Assembly (NCBI GenBank): GCA_029939785.1
Contig: JAOZSG010000149.1
Span: forward strand, 1-8,322
Length of the DNA: 8,322 bases
Direction: 5' to 3'
Source of the DNA: Fidelibacterota bacterium
Lineage (GTDB): Bacteria > Fidelibacterota > UBA2242 > JAFGTP01
Below the pieces are notes generated by a model. It was given only the letters and a program-made list of their open reading frames with translations. It searched no databases and was not told the origin of the DNA. Numbering within the stretch: the stretch's first letter is position 1; each line of letters starts with the position of its first letter. Shown piece by piece: positions 1 to 7,067 of the stretch. The position numbers and the translations under genes are program-made.

Positions 1-1
1 T

Positions 2-1375
2 ATGAGTGGTGTTTTCAAAGGTGTTGCAAGTGCAGTTAATTCTGTTGCGGAAAAATTAAATCTCGAATATCGAGGCAAATATGGTGAAAATGCTATTGAT
101 TTTGCCGGAGTAATCTATCGTGATTATTCAGAATCAAGATCAAGAAGATGCCGTACACTTGGTTTTAATTCTACACAAAGTTTTGAACAGTTTTTCGATC
201 CTGCTGAAGCTAAGGATATAAATAACACAACCTATTATGAAGCAATGTATCTGGGATTAGAAACTGCTTTGAAATCACTTGGATTGGACAAAGACCAGAC
301 TAATGTCATTATTTTAATTGGAGATGCCGGTAATCATTATCCTGACAAAGAGAATAGAACAGCAAACCAGATTGCAAAATTAATGGCTGAAAACTATTGC
401 CATTTTATAGCAATACAAGCACAACATCCGGCAGTTAGTACAGCTTACGATGCATTCATTAAACAGAATAAAATTATAGCTATGTCTGCCGCAACACAGT
501 ATAGAAAAATCCTTGCTGAAAAATATGAAGGAATATTTGATTTAGGAGAATTAGAGTGGACTGAGGATGGGAATAAATTTAATCTCGATCAATCTCCATT
601 GGGAGCAAAAGTCATTGGCCTGAATAAAAATGAAGTTCTTAACGAAATGCAGATTCAAACAGAAATCGAACATTTTATCAAAGGAGTAGATACAAGTAAT
701 GACAGTTTGATAGCAAAATTAAATCGGATTGTTGGTGGTGCAGGTTTTGAGCACGAAGTACATTCCAATGAAGTCATCAATGATAATAATGGGGGTGATT
801 TTTATACATTACCATTTGCAGAAGGTATCTGGGCTGTTTTTCAGCAAAGTGGTTTATCCCTCGAGGAATTAGCCACATTAAAGGTTGATAAATATCAAGT
901 TTACACTCCGGGTTTTACAAGTATGAAAGTAGAAAATCAACTCAATTCAATCTATAAACGTGTCTTACTAATGGATGCAACTGAATTGGGTGATTTGGAA
1001 CGTCATCTGAGAAAATTACGCTCGGCAACCACAGGGAGTCAACGTAGAGGAGCATTATATAATACATGGCTGGAAATTTTGAAAGAATATCTTGGTGAAT
1101 CACAAAATGAAGAAACTTTGAAAAATCTTTCAATGGAAGATATAAACAAAAAATTGTGGGAATTACCCGGAACTAAATCCATTCTAAGTAATCTAAAATT
1201 AAAAGATATTCATGATGAAGGAAAATTTACCGATCGTGAATTAAATATGTATATTGATGGAATTCTTGAAAAACACAGTCTCATTCAAAACGTATTCTTT
1301 TCACATTCATATAAATATGGATTCCGTTCTAATGAAAGACCGTATTTTTGGATCGAGGAGAGTTTATTACCATAG
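2..1375 (+). CDS. vWA-domain protein, 5' end cut by the window edge
   Basis: The first 150 or so visible residues form a von Willebrand A fold, a metal-dependent protein-binding module. Residues 76-77 (TT, in NNTTYYEAMYLGLETAL) fit the second MIDAS element. D108 in IILIGDAGNH fits the third, at the end of a hydrophobic strand. The first element (DxSxS/DxTxS followed by M) is absent. The visible start MSGVFKGVASAV reads like the helix that directly follows that motif, so the ATG at base 2 is probably an internal methionine and the gene starts upstream. The remaining 300 residues are not a domain I can name; they look mostly helical and end in an aromatic, proline-closed tail (WIEESLLP). No membrane segment is seen. 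A MacB-like ABC transporter follows on the same strand. Type VI TssR-like or other vWA proteins of Bacteroidetes-type envelope systems are possible relatives, unconfirmed. The vWA call is fairly sure; the function is unknown. Confidence 0.72.
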   Translation: MSGVFKGVASAVNSVAEKLNLEYRGKYGENAIDFAGVIYRDYSESRSRRCRTLGFNSTQSFEQFFDPAEAKDINNTTYYEAMYLGLETALKSLGLDKDQTNVIILIGDAGNHYPDKENRTANQIAKLMAENYCHFIAIQAQHPAVSTAYDAFIKQNKIIAMSAATQYRKILAEKYEGIFDLGELEWTEDGNKFNLDQSPLGAKVIGLNKNEVLNEMQIQTEIEHFIKGVDTSNDSLIAKLNRIVGGAGFEHEVHSNEVINDNNGGDFYTLPFAEGIWAVFQQSGLSLEELATLKVDKYQVYTPGFTSMKVENQLNSIYKRVLLMDATELGDLERHLRKLRSATTGSQRRGALYNTWLEILKEYLGESQNEETLKNLSMEDINKKLWELPGTKSILSNLKLKDIHDEGKFTDRELNMYIDGILEKHSLIQNVFFSHSYKYGFRSNERPYFWIEESLLP

Positions 1376-1390
1376 CAATATTATTGATTA

Positions 1391-1418
1391 TTGGATAATA
1401 AAAAAGAAATAATATAAA
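1391..1418 (+). promoter_or_regulatory. weak candidate promoter before the ABC gene
   Basis: TTGGAT at 1391-1396 and TATAAA at 1413-1418 are 16 bases apart, a passable sigma-70 style pair. It would start transcription just before the inverted repeat and the ABC gene. The region is so AT-rich that such a pair can arise by chance, so read-through from the vWA gene is equally possible. Confidence 0.2.
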
Positions 1419-1585
1419 TGATGAAACCAAATAAAGTATTTTTTAACGCAGAGACCGCAAAGATCGCAGAGGCTATAGTTTTAAAATACAATAAATCTCT
1501 GCGGGACTTTGCGTCCTCAGCGTCCTTTGTTGCTAAACCAGGCTTTCGACTGGCGTTAATTTTTTTACTTTTTACGAAGTTCTAA
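1418..1585 (+). CDS. doubtful 55-residue frame through the inverted repeat
   Basis: An ATG ATG start at 1418 opens a frame that stays open through the whole repeat and ends at TAA TAA (1583-1588), directly abutting the ATG of the ABC gene at 1589. A TAA lies immediately upstream in the same frame. The 9-base module period gives a periodic peptide (AETAKIAEA), then SLRDFASSAS and a hydrophobic end (RLALIFLLFTKF). Translations like this are typical of non-coding repeats of this type. The ribosome site in front is poor. It is probably not a functional protein, but its position would allow it to act as a leader frame coupling translation into the ABC gene, which itself has no clear ribosome site. 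Confidence 0.15.
   Translation: MMKPNKVFFNAETAKIAEAIVLKYNKSLRDFASSASFVAKPGFRLALIFLLFTKF
1443..1559. repeat. imperfect inverted-repeat element of CGCAGAG/CGCAAAG modules
   Basis: The left arm (1446-1471) holds CGCAGAG, CGCAAAG and CGCAGAG at 9-base spacing. The right arm (1497-1523) holds the complement: CTCTGCG, CTTTGCG and CTCAGCG. Folded together, 21 positions pair, 5 mismatch and one base bulges, around a 25-base AT-rich loop. Nearly all mismatches fall in the short spacers between modules and one in an outer module. The outer ends also match as TTAACGC (1443-1449) and GCGTTAA (1553-1559), which may mark the element's borders. A small hairpin (CCAG 1538-1541 with CTGG 1550-1553) lies inside the right end, followed by seven T at 1560-1566, so a weak terminator is conceivable. 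The element is richer in G and C than its surroundings. Repeats of this kind are dispersed in many environmental FCB-type genomes. No transposase is present, so any mobility would depend on another protein. Confidence 0.8.
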
Positions 1586-1588
1586 TAA

Positions 1589-4045
1589 ATGACAAATAAT
1601 CTTTTCAAAATAAAAAATCTCACTCGTGCGTTTGGTGACAGAATAGTGCTAAATGTACCTGAATTAACACTTCCAAGAGGCGAGATAATCTGTATAGTCG
1701 GTGAATCCGGATGTGGCAAAACCACTTTCCTTGAACTTCTGGGATTAATGACTAATCCACAAAAAGATGATATCGGTTATTCTGATAATACAATAGAATT
1801 GAATATTGACAATCAAAACTTTAATTATCGTAATGATTTATGGTTTTCCGATGAAAAAAGTGCAGAAGTCAGACGAAATAATTTCAGTTTTTTATTTCAA
1901 CAGGCAAATTTACTACCCACATTAAATGTTCAGGAAAATGTTGTTCTTCCTGCAATCATCAAAGATGTAAATGAAGCACAAAACAAAACATCTTCCCTCA
2001 ATGATGTTTTTGAATATGTACAAATGACCCATCGGAAAGATTACGAAACCTATAAACTTTCTGTTGGACAAACTCAGCGTACTGCATTTGCCAGATCTGT
2101 CTATCGTGAGCACTCTGTACTTTTTGCAGACGAACCAACAGGAAATCTTGATCCCAATAATGCCAGGATTGTTTTTGATTTCATCTCAGATTATATTAAA
2201 ACGAACACTGAAAATACTGCCATTATTGTTACACATGATATTGAAATGGCTCTGGAATTTTCTGATAGGATTGCTGCTGTAAGTCGTGATGGATTTTGTG
2301 ATAATTCCAATGTTTTTTACAAAAATGATGAACAATGGTTTTATTCTGATCACAAGAAAATAGAAAGTGTTCGTGATAAAATTTCGACAATCATAAAAAA
2401 AGATAGAGAAGAAGCTGAAAAAATTAGTGAATTAGATTGTGAACCTCCTAAAATCAAAGAGTTTGAAAAATTTTTTGGTGAAAAATATAAAGAAGATTTT
2501 TCATTATTTAAAAAGGATACAAATAAAAAGATAAAGTTTAATTTTCATGCATTTTTAATTTTGCTCATTCTATTTTCAGGAATACTTGCAATAGGATTTG
2601 CAAATGGAAGTCTGACTGATCTTGCAGCAAAAATGGCAGATCCTTTTGTTAACTGGCTTGATATGGAATTGACCGATAAATATCGATATCAGCCCCAACT
2701 TGTGCTTGATTCTCTTAATACAAACGAAAACCATGAACGATTTAATATAAGTGAGATAAGTAGGTTTTCCCAGTTTTCTATATTAATACGGGATCACACT
2801 TTAAAGGGCTCCAGATTTATCAAAGGTCGAACTATTGATCTCGATGACAAAGTTTTGAACAAACTGATATCATCAAATTTTCTATTAAAAGGCAAAGGTT
2901 TTAATAATATTAAAGATATTGGATTAATAGTTTCACAGGATTTTTTCAAAAAATTTGGATATGATGAAAATGCATTATTTATTGATCTGGTTTATGATGC
3001 CCGCGACGTAGGTGAACGGATTGTTCCAATTCCTATTAAAGGAGTTGTTAGAGAATTGCCTGGTGATAATTTGTTTCTTGCAACCGATTATTTCAAATAT
3101 GAACTTTATCATAGCACAAATTATCCTCAACCTTTCAATCCAGTCAGAACAGAAAGATTATTGCTTTTTTCTCCAATAACTGAAAATGAGGCTTTTACTA
3201 TTTGTGATTCTCTTGATAAATATTTTCAAGATAGAATAACAGATAGATTTAGTGCTTCATTTATTTCTGATCCACAGATTTATAATGAATCCTACAAAAA
3301 TGGTTATTTCATACCGATTTCTTTTAATCATAAATTATCTATAGATGAAATTGATTCTGTTTACAGCATTATATCAAATTCAGACAATTTTAATAAATAT
3401 AAATTCAGACAATTTTATCGAACTAATTTTGACAACAGGAGTAAAACTGATTTTGTACATGACAGATTATCAATAAATCTTACTTCAATAGATAATGTTT
3501 TTGCTCTTAAGGAATATCTTCAGTCAGGTTATAATATTAATCTGGATGTTGCTCGTGTAGAATTACTGAAAAATTTTAATATGGTAAAAACAATAACTAT
3601 TACATTATCATGGACAATTATACTTTTTGCGATCTTTTCTGTTAATGTATTTATTTTCTTTTATCTATATATTAATCTTTATAAACAACGTGTGCACCTT
3701 GGTTCTCTAAAAGCTTTTGGTATGACTATTAGACGGTTACAACATTTTTATATAACAAATATGATGATTTTTCTTACTAAAATTTCAGTAATTGCTCTAA
3801 TTCTTGCTTCTGTTTGTGGTTATTCCGGTTTGCTTAAAACAGTTTGGGTCTTTATCACCGGAATTAATTCTGAATCATCTTATTTTGCCTTAATAGATTT
3901 CACAAATATTTTAGATATTAAAAATCTATCATTCCCCATTTTCATATTATTTCTTTTTGTTGGAGCATATTATAGTATAAAACTTGCCGGATATCGAATT
4001 CTTCGCCATAGTCCGGGTGATCTTGTAAAGGATAGGATTGAGTAG
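1589..4045 (+). CDS. MacB-like ABC transporter: fused ATPase and FtsX-type permease
   Basis: Residues 1-235 are an ABC ATPase of the LolD/MacB/FtsE class: Walker A GESGCGKT (38-45), Q-loop Q104, signature LSVGQ (157-161), Walker B ending D181-E182, D-loop GNLD (185-188) and H-loop H216. The signature has V where most members have G. A charged linker (about 250-315) leads to membrane segment 1 (about 317-338), an extracytoplasmic domain of about 320 residues, and three C-terminal segments (about 668-695, 725-750, 783-800). The motif LKAFGM near 707-712 is typical of FtsX permeases. The order ATPase, TM1, large outside domain, TM2-4 is that of MacB, a mechanotransmission pump that drives partner proteins in the periplasm instead of carrying cargo through the membrane. 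At 818 residues it is longer than MacB (about 650), mainly because of the outside domain. No MacA or TolC-like partner is in the window. It ends 1 base short of the convergent HD gene. The family is sure; the substrate is unknown. Confidence 0.9.
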   Translation: MTNNLFKIKNLTRAFGDRIVLNVPELTLPRGEIICIVGESGCGKTTFLELLGLMTNPQKDDIGYSDNTIELNIDNQNFNYRNDLWFSDEKSAEVRRNNFSFLFQQANLLPTLNVQENVVLPAIIKDVNEAQNKTSSLNDVFEYVQMTHRKDYETYKLSVGQTQRTAFARSVYREHSVLFADEPTGNLDPNNARIVFDFISDYIKTNTENTAIIVTHDIEMALEFSDRIAAVSRDGFCDNSNVFYKNDEQWFYSDHKKIESVRDKISTIIKKDREEAEKISELDCEPPKIKEFEKFFGEKYKEDFSLFKKDTNKKIKFNFHAFLILLILFSGILAIGFANGSLTDLAAKMADPFVNWLDMELTDKYRYQPQLVLDSLNTNENHERFNISEISRFSQFSILIRDHTLKGSRFIKGRTIDLDDKVLNKLISSNFLLKGKGFNNIKDIGLIVSQDFFKKFGYDENALFIDLVYDARDVGERIVPIPIKGVVRELPGDNLFLATDYFKYELYHSTNYPQPFNPVRTERLLLFSPITENEAFTICDSLDKYFQDRITDRFSASFISDPQIYNESYKNGYFIPISFNHKLSIDEIDSVYSIISNSDNFNKYKFRQFYRTNFDNRSKTDFVHDRLSINLTSIDNVFALKEYLQSGYNINLDVARVELLKNFNMVKTITITLSWTIILFAIFSVNVFIFFYLYINLYKQRVHLGSLKAFGMTIRRLQHFYITNMMIFLTKISVIALILASVCGYSGLLKTVWVFITGINSESSYFALIDFTNILDIKNLSFPIFILFLFVGAYYSIKLAGYRILRHSPGDLVKDRIE

Positions 4046-4046
4046 T

Positions 4047-4715
4047 TCATAATTCACCCTTTACTTCCATTTCCAGTCGCTCAAGAAATTTTTTATAGTA
4101 AACTAATCGTTCTTTACAAAGTTCTTTTGCTTGTTTGGTATATAGTTTTTCAGATAAAAATTGTAATTTTGTTTGCAATTCTATTTGTGGTGAATGTTTT
4201 GTCTTATCTTGAATTCTGCCACTTCTATTTCCTCCAAGATTAGATTGTATGTATTCTTCCAAATCCACATTATTATAAATTTTGGCATTATTTCTTCCAA
4301 CCCATACAAAAGATCGTGCAATTCCTATTGCTCCAAGTGTATCACATTTATCAGCATCAAAAAGTATTTTTGCTTCAATTGTTTCTGGTTTGTGTCCTGT
4401 CCTATATCGATGAGACCGAATACATTCACAAATATGTATTATTTTATTTTCCGGATAATGAAGTTTCTTTAATATGATTTTGGACATTTCAGATCCAAGG
4501 ACTGCGTGATCTGTTTTCCCTGAATTATCATTATCTTCTTTAATCCTGGCAATATCATGAAGCAGTGCAGCAGGTTCCAGAATTTCCAAATCCACCTTTA
4601 TTCCCTTAGCAAATCTCAAGCATAAATTATAAACACGAATAACATGATCAAAATCATGTGCTGAACATTCTAGCTCTTTTTGAACAATGGTTTTAATTTG
4701 ATCAGTTTTTAAAAT
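4047..4715 (-). CDS. HD-domain phosphohydrolase, YedJ/YpgQ type, probable ATT start
   Basis: This is a cytoplasmic metal-dependent HD hydrolase. With the ATT at 4715 as start, the protein has 222 residues, close to E. coli YedJ (about 230). The metal motif is visible: H24 (AHDFDHVIRV), H53-D54 (AALLHDIAR), and D120/D122 (ILFDADKCDTLGAIGIAR), which closely resembles the YedJ segment. Helices ending in LYTKQAKELCKERLVYYKKF match the family's tail. YpgQ of B. subtilis is reported to hydrolyse nucleotide triphosphates; applying that here is inference. The only conventional start in frame, TTG at 4619, would delete H24 and the first helix, so it is rejected. No ATG, GTG or TTG lies between the in-frame TGA at 4737-4739 and 4619. 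An ATG at 4749-4747 overlaps the previous stop (TAATG) but is in another frame and would need a one-base shift. This is the last gene of the minus-strand operon. Confidence 0.85.
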   Translation of the reverse strand: MLKTDQIKTIVQKELECSAHDFDHVIRVYNLCLRFAKGIKVDLEILEPAALLHDIARIKEDNDNSGKTDHAVLGSEMSKIILKKLHYPENKIIHICECIRSHRYRTGHKPETIEAKILFDADKCDTLGAIGIARSFVWVGRNNAKIYNNVDLEEYIQSNLGGNRSGRIQDKTKHSPQIELQTKLQFLSEKLYTKQAKELCKERLVYYKKFLERLEMEVKGEL

Positions 4716-4721
4716 AATTAT

Positions 4722-4726
4722 TCTCC
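4722..4726 (-). promoter_or_regulatory. ribosome binding site deciding the ATT start of the HD gene
   Basis: GGAGA on the minus strand is a strong Shine-Dalgarno sequence in a region otherwise lacking G. The GGAG core ends 7 bases before the ATT at 4715-4713 and 4 bases before another ATT at 4718-4716. It supports initiation here instead of at the internal TTG at 4619, about 100 bases further on. Confidence 0.55.
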
Positions 4727-4748
4727 GGTTTTTGAATCAAATAATGCA

Positions 4749-6503
4749 TTAATCAAAAAAGTACCATTCAAATCCTAAAATTGATAATCTGGAATGAATT
4801 GGCATACCTGCTATTGGAGTCCATTGTCGTCCTTCTATATTATATATATCATAAAACATTTTAAGAGAGCCAACTTTTACACCTGCTTTCATGTTTAAAA
4901 CCAGACGCTCATTAGTATAATATGAGTCAGATGTAAATCCAGTCCCACGGAACTCATCAAACCATACCAAATTATCACCTCCATTATAATATATTACTTC
5001 ACCAGAGCAAAAGAGGTTTAAATTTCCATGAAAAAATGTGAGATACTGAGTGATTTTACTACGCATTTGAGTATTCAAAAAAGCATCTCTGTCAACAGTT
5101 GGAGAAAAAATATAACTTCCATTTATTTCAGTACGCCATGGTAAAGTGATTTGAATATTACCGGATAGGAATAAATCATTGAGATTAATTTTATTAAAGG
5201 CAAATAAAGTATCCGAATAATCACTTTTGAAAGGAATTTGATAATTACCATTTACATTCGATATTTTGATTGAACTTTTTAAAAATAGATTATTATATTG
5301 TAATTCTAATGAAGTTTGATTGACTAAAAAACCATTCTCAAGTTCAATTGAACCTAAAGAAATTGCTTTATGTGATTTATATATCATTGGATATAGGGTA
5401 TAAGATCTATTATACTCGGTGATTAAATCCAGATTATTTATCAAAGTTCTTCGTAGTTTTGCACTTCCGGTTAAGTACTTATTGGTAAATCCGAAATTCA
5501 CATTATAGTTTAAAATATTATTATTACTAAAAACCTCCGCTGAACCTTTAATTAAATATTGAGATTGGTCTTTCCCATGCTGTATAAAAAAGTCTTGCTT
5601 TAAAGGTCTAAAGGAGAGTTTTATAGTATTTTCATTGAAAAAATAATATTTATGCAAAAAACCTGATATTTTATTTGATTCTCCATTAAATGAAAATTCC
5701 TTTTTCACCTGATAATTTTCATATAAATAATTAGAAATTTGAAATCCGACAGATGTTGAATCTTTGGATGATCCATAATTCACTTTCAGATAATAATTAT
5801 TTCTATTCTCTGAAAACTTTCCATTCCCTAATATTGAACCCGGTAAATCAGGATTTGAATAAGTAATCAATCCGGGCATAAATTTTCTATAGGAAGTTCC
5901 AGTTTCTATATTATAATCTGAATTCGTTTTTATAAAATCCAAACAAAAATTTTGTGTGAGACTTTCTCCATTTTTGTATATATCATTGCCATATAATCCA
6001 GCCCAACCATCAAAATTTAGATTTTCACCATGAAATATCATTTCCAAACCATCGGCAATTTTTCCTCCAAAAAGAATTCCAAAATTCCCATAACTATAAT
6101 CACCTCTATAATAATCAAATCTGGAATACATCCTTTCACTATCAATACTAATTGGTGATATATTCACATTTAGATTGTTATAAAAATCTATATTTGTATA
6201 ACGTGGATTCATCCAACTAAATATTACGTTACCATAAACAGGATCATTCATTGAAAATTCATTGTATTGGGTTTCAATACTATAATTAGGCAAACCCAAA
6301 TAGGAAATATTTCCATTAAATCCCCAACTATCAAATGGAGAAATAAAATATTCAGAATTGGCCTGCAATTCATCTGAAATATTTATATTTGTTACTTCAG
6401 GATATTGAATACTATCCGGGATATCAGCAAAAAGGATTAATGGTAGTATCAGAATACTGACAATTAATATCTTGAAATATTTAATAGAGTTGATTTTTAT
6501 AAT
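4749..6503 (-). CDS. outer-membrane beta-barrel with reduced TonB-plug-like N-terminus
   Basis: With the ATT at 6503 the protein has 584 residues. Residues 1-26 are a clear signal peptide: lysines at 3, 8 and 11, a hydrophobic core (ILIVSILILPLILFA), and likely cleavage after A26. QYPEVTNINIS (33-43) could be a TonB box. Residues 66-91, ending in MNDPVYG, resemble the plug-domain core of TonB-dependent receptors (compare the usual DGxPLNDP motif), but the plug seems cut down to well under its normal size. The rest is alternating aromatic and polar strands with N-rich loops, typical of a barrel. The end (MPIHSRLSILGFEWYFFD) is a classic receptor last strand, with MPIHSR in place of the common PMPGR. 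Receptors usually have 600-900 residues. The start is non-standard: from the TAA at 6579-6581 onward the frame has no ATG, GTG or TTG before 6368, and starting at that TTG would remove the signal peptide. The neighbouring S component suggests shared uptake of a small nutrient. A plain porin remains possible. Confidence 0.75.
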   Translation of the reverse strand: MIKINSIKYFKILIVSILILPLILFADIPDSIQYPEVTNINISDELQANSEYFISPFDSWGFNGNISYLGLPNYSIETQYNEFSMNDPVYGNVIFSWMNPRYTNIDFYNNLNVNISPISIDSERMYSRFDYYRGDYSYGNFGILFGGKIADGLEMIFHGENLNFDGWAGLYGNDIYKNGESLTQNFCLDFIKTNSDYNIETGTSYRKFMPGLITYSNPDLPGSILGNGKFSENRNNYYLKVNYGSSKDSTSVGFQISNYLYENYQVKKEFSFNGESNKISGFLHKYYFFNENTIKLSFRPLKQDFFIQHGKDQSQYLIKGSAEVFSNNNILNYNVNFGFTNKYLTGSAKLRRTLINNLDLITEYNRSYTLYPMIYKSHKAISLGSIELENGFLVNQTSLELQYNNLFLKSSIKISNVNGNYQIPFKSDYSDTLFAFNKINLNDLFLSGNIQITLPWRTEINGSYIFSPTVDRDAFLNTQMRSKITQYLTFFHGNLNLFCSGEVIYYNGGDNLVWFDEFRGTGFTSDSYYTNERLVLNMKAGVKVGSLKMFYDIYNIEGRQWTPIAGMPIHSRLSILGFEWYFFD

Positions 6504-6505
6504 TA
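6501..6505 (-). promoter_or_regulatory. TAATT stop/start overlap between S-component and barrel genes
   Basis: The TAA stop of the S-component gene (6505-6503) shares its last A with an in-frame ATT (6503-6501) of the barrel gene. This mirrors the common TAATG coupling overlap with T in place of G. There is no Shine-Dalgarno sequence at working distance, so ribosomes finishing the upstream gene would have to restart here. ATA at 6500-6498 is the nearest alternative and would give MKINSIKYF. Confidence 0.4.
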
Positions 6506-7051
6506 ATTCTGAAAAAATGGGATTGCTTTCCTTATTTTTATTATTACTATTGGAATCAAAACGACAAATATTACTGTATTAGTTATTAAATGAATAGTAC
6601 TAAATCCAATACCGGCAATAACAGCAGCAATTGTTTCTTTTACTGTGAAACCAGCAGATATTGGAAAGGCTATTGAAACAAAAATATCATATATTAAAGT
6701 TAAAAAAAATCCTGTAATTCCAATAATTATCCGAGATAAAATATTCATATTGCTAAAAAAATTATAAGCAAATAGACCACCAGCCAATCCAACTATTGAC
6801 ATTGCTATAACCTGACTGATTAACATTGGTGGAAAAAGTAAACCGGAACCCATGGGATTTAAAGCAGAAAACAGGAATTCGCTTATCATGCCAATAATAA
6901 TTCCTTTCTTTAGTCCCATAAGAACACCGGAAATGAAAATTATGGCAGTAATTAATTCAATATTTGGGATAAAAGCTAGTCCAAAACCAACACCCAATAT
7001 CAAAGCAATAAAAACGCCGGTATATGTAATGTTTTGAATACGATTTTTCAT
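6503..7051 (-). CDS. ECF transporter S (substrate-binding) component
   Basis: This 182-residue integral membrane protein has about six hydrophobic segments (roughly 8-28, 33-48, 50-66, 78-98, 105-130 and 140-172). Its size and pattern are those of energy-coupling-factor S components, which bind a vitamin or metal-related substrate in the inner membrane and dock on a shared EcfA-EcfA'-EcfT module. Typical features include the PNIE turn after segment 1 (29-32), the glycine-rich SGVLMGLKKGIIIGM segment, the NPMGSG loop (65-70), and a polar position in the last helix (HLITNT, 154-159). No ATPase or T-component genes are in the window, so it probably uses a shared module encoded elsewhere (group II arrangement). 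The substrate cannot be deduced; thiamine, cobalamin, queuosine precursors and others are handled by this fold. It begins with ATG 16 bases after the yhaM-like stop without a clear ribosome site, and its stop overlaps the barrel gene. Confidence 0.8.
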   Translation of the reverse strand: MKNRIQNITYTGVFIALILGVGFGLAFIPNIELITAIIFISGVLMGLKKGIIIGMISEFLFSALNPMGSGLLFPPMLISQVIAMSIVGLAGGLFAYNFFSNMNILSRIIIGITGFFLTLIYDIFVSIAFPISAGFTVKETIAAVIAGIGFSTIHLITNTVIFVVLIPIVIIKIRKAIPFFQN

Positions 7052-7067
7052 GAGTTAATAATAGATA

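Noticed and set aside
1443..1559. CRISPR array or insertion sequence at the repeat
   Set aside because: The modules are 7 bases with 2-3 base spacers and inverted arms, not direct repeats with unique spacers, and no transposase is present.
2064..2282. 72-residue plus-strand frame inside the ABC ATPase
   Set aside because: It overlaps the signature, Walker B and H-loop coding region in another frame and reads as a shadow of it.
4194..4472. 92-residue plus-strand frame inside the HD gene
   Set aside because: It lies antisense to a well-supported gene, has skewed cysteine- and isoleucine-rich composition, and shows no ribosome site or known motif.
4047..4619. TTG at 4619 as start of the HD gene
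   Set aside because: It would remove the first helix and the first metal-binding histidine, which are encoded in frame just upstream.
4749..6368. TTG at 6368 as start of the barrel gene
   Set aside because: It would leave an outer-membrane protein without a signal peptide, while a good one is encoded in frame upstream.
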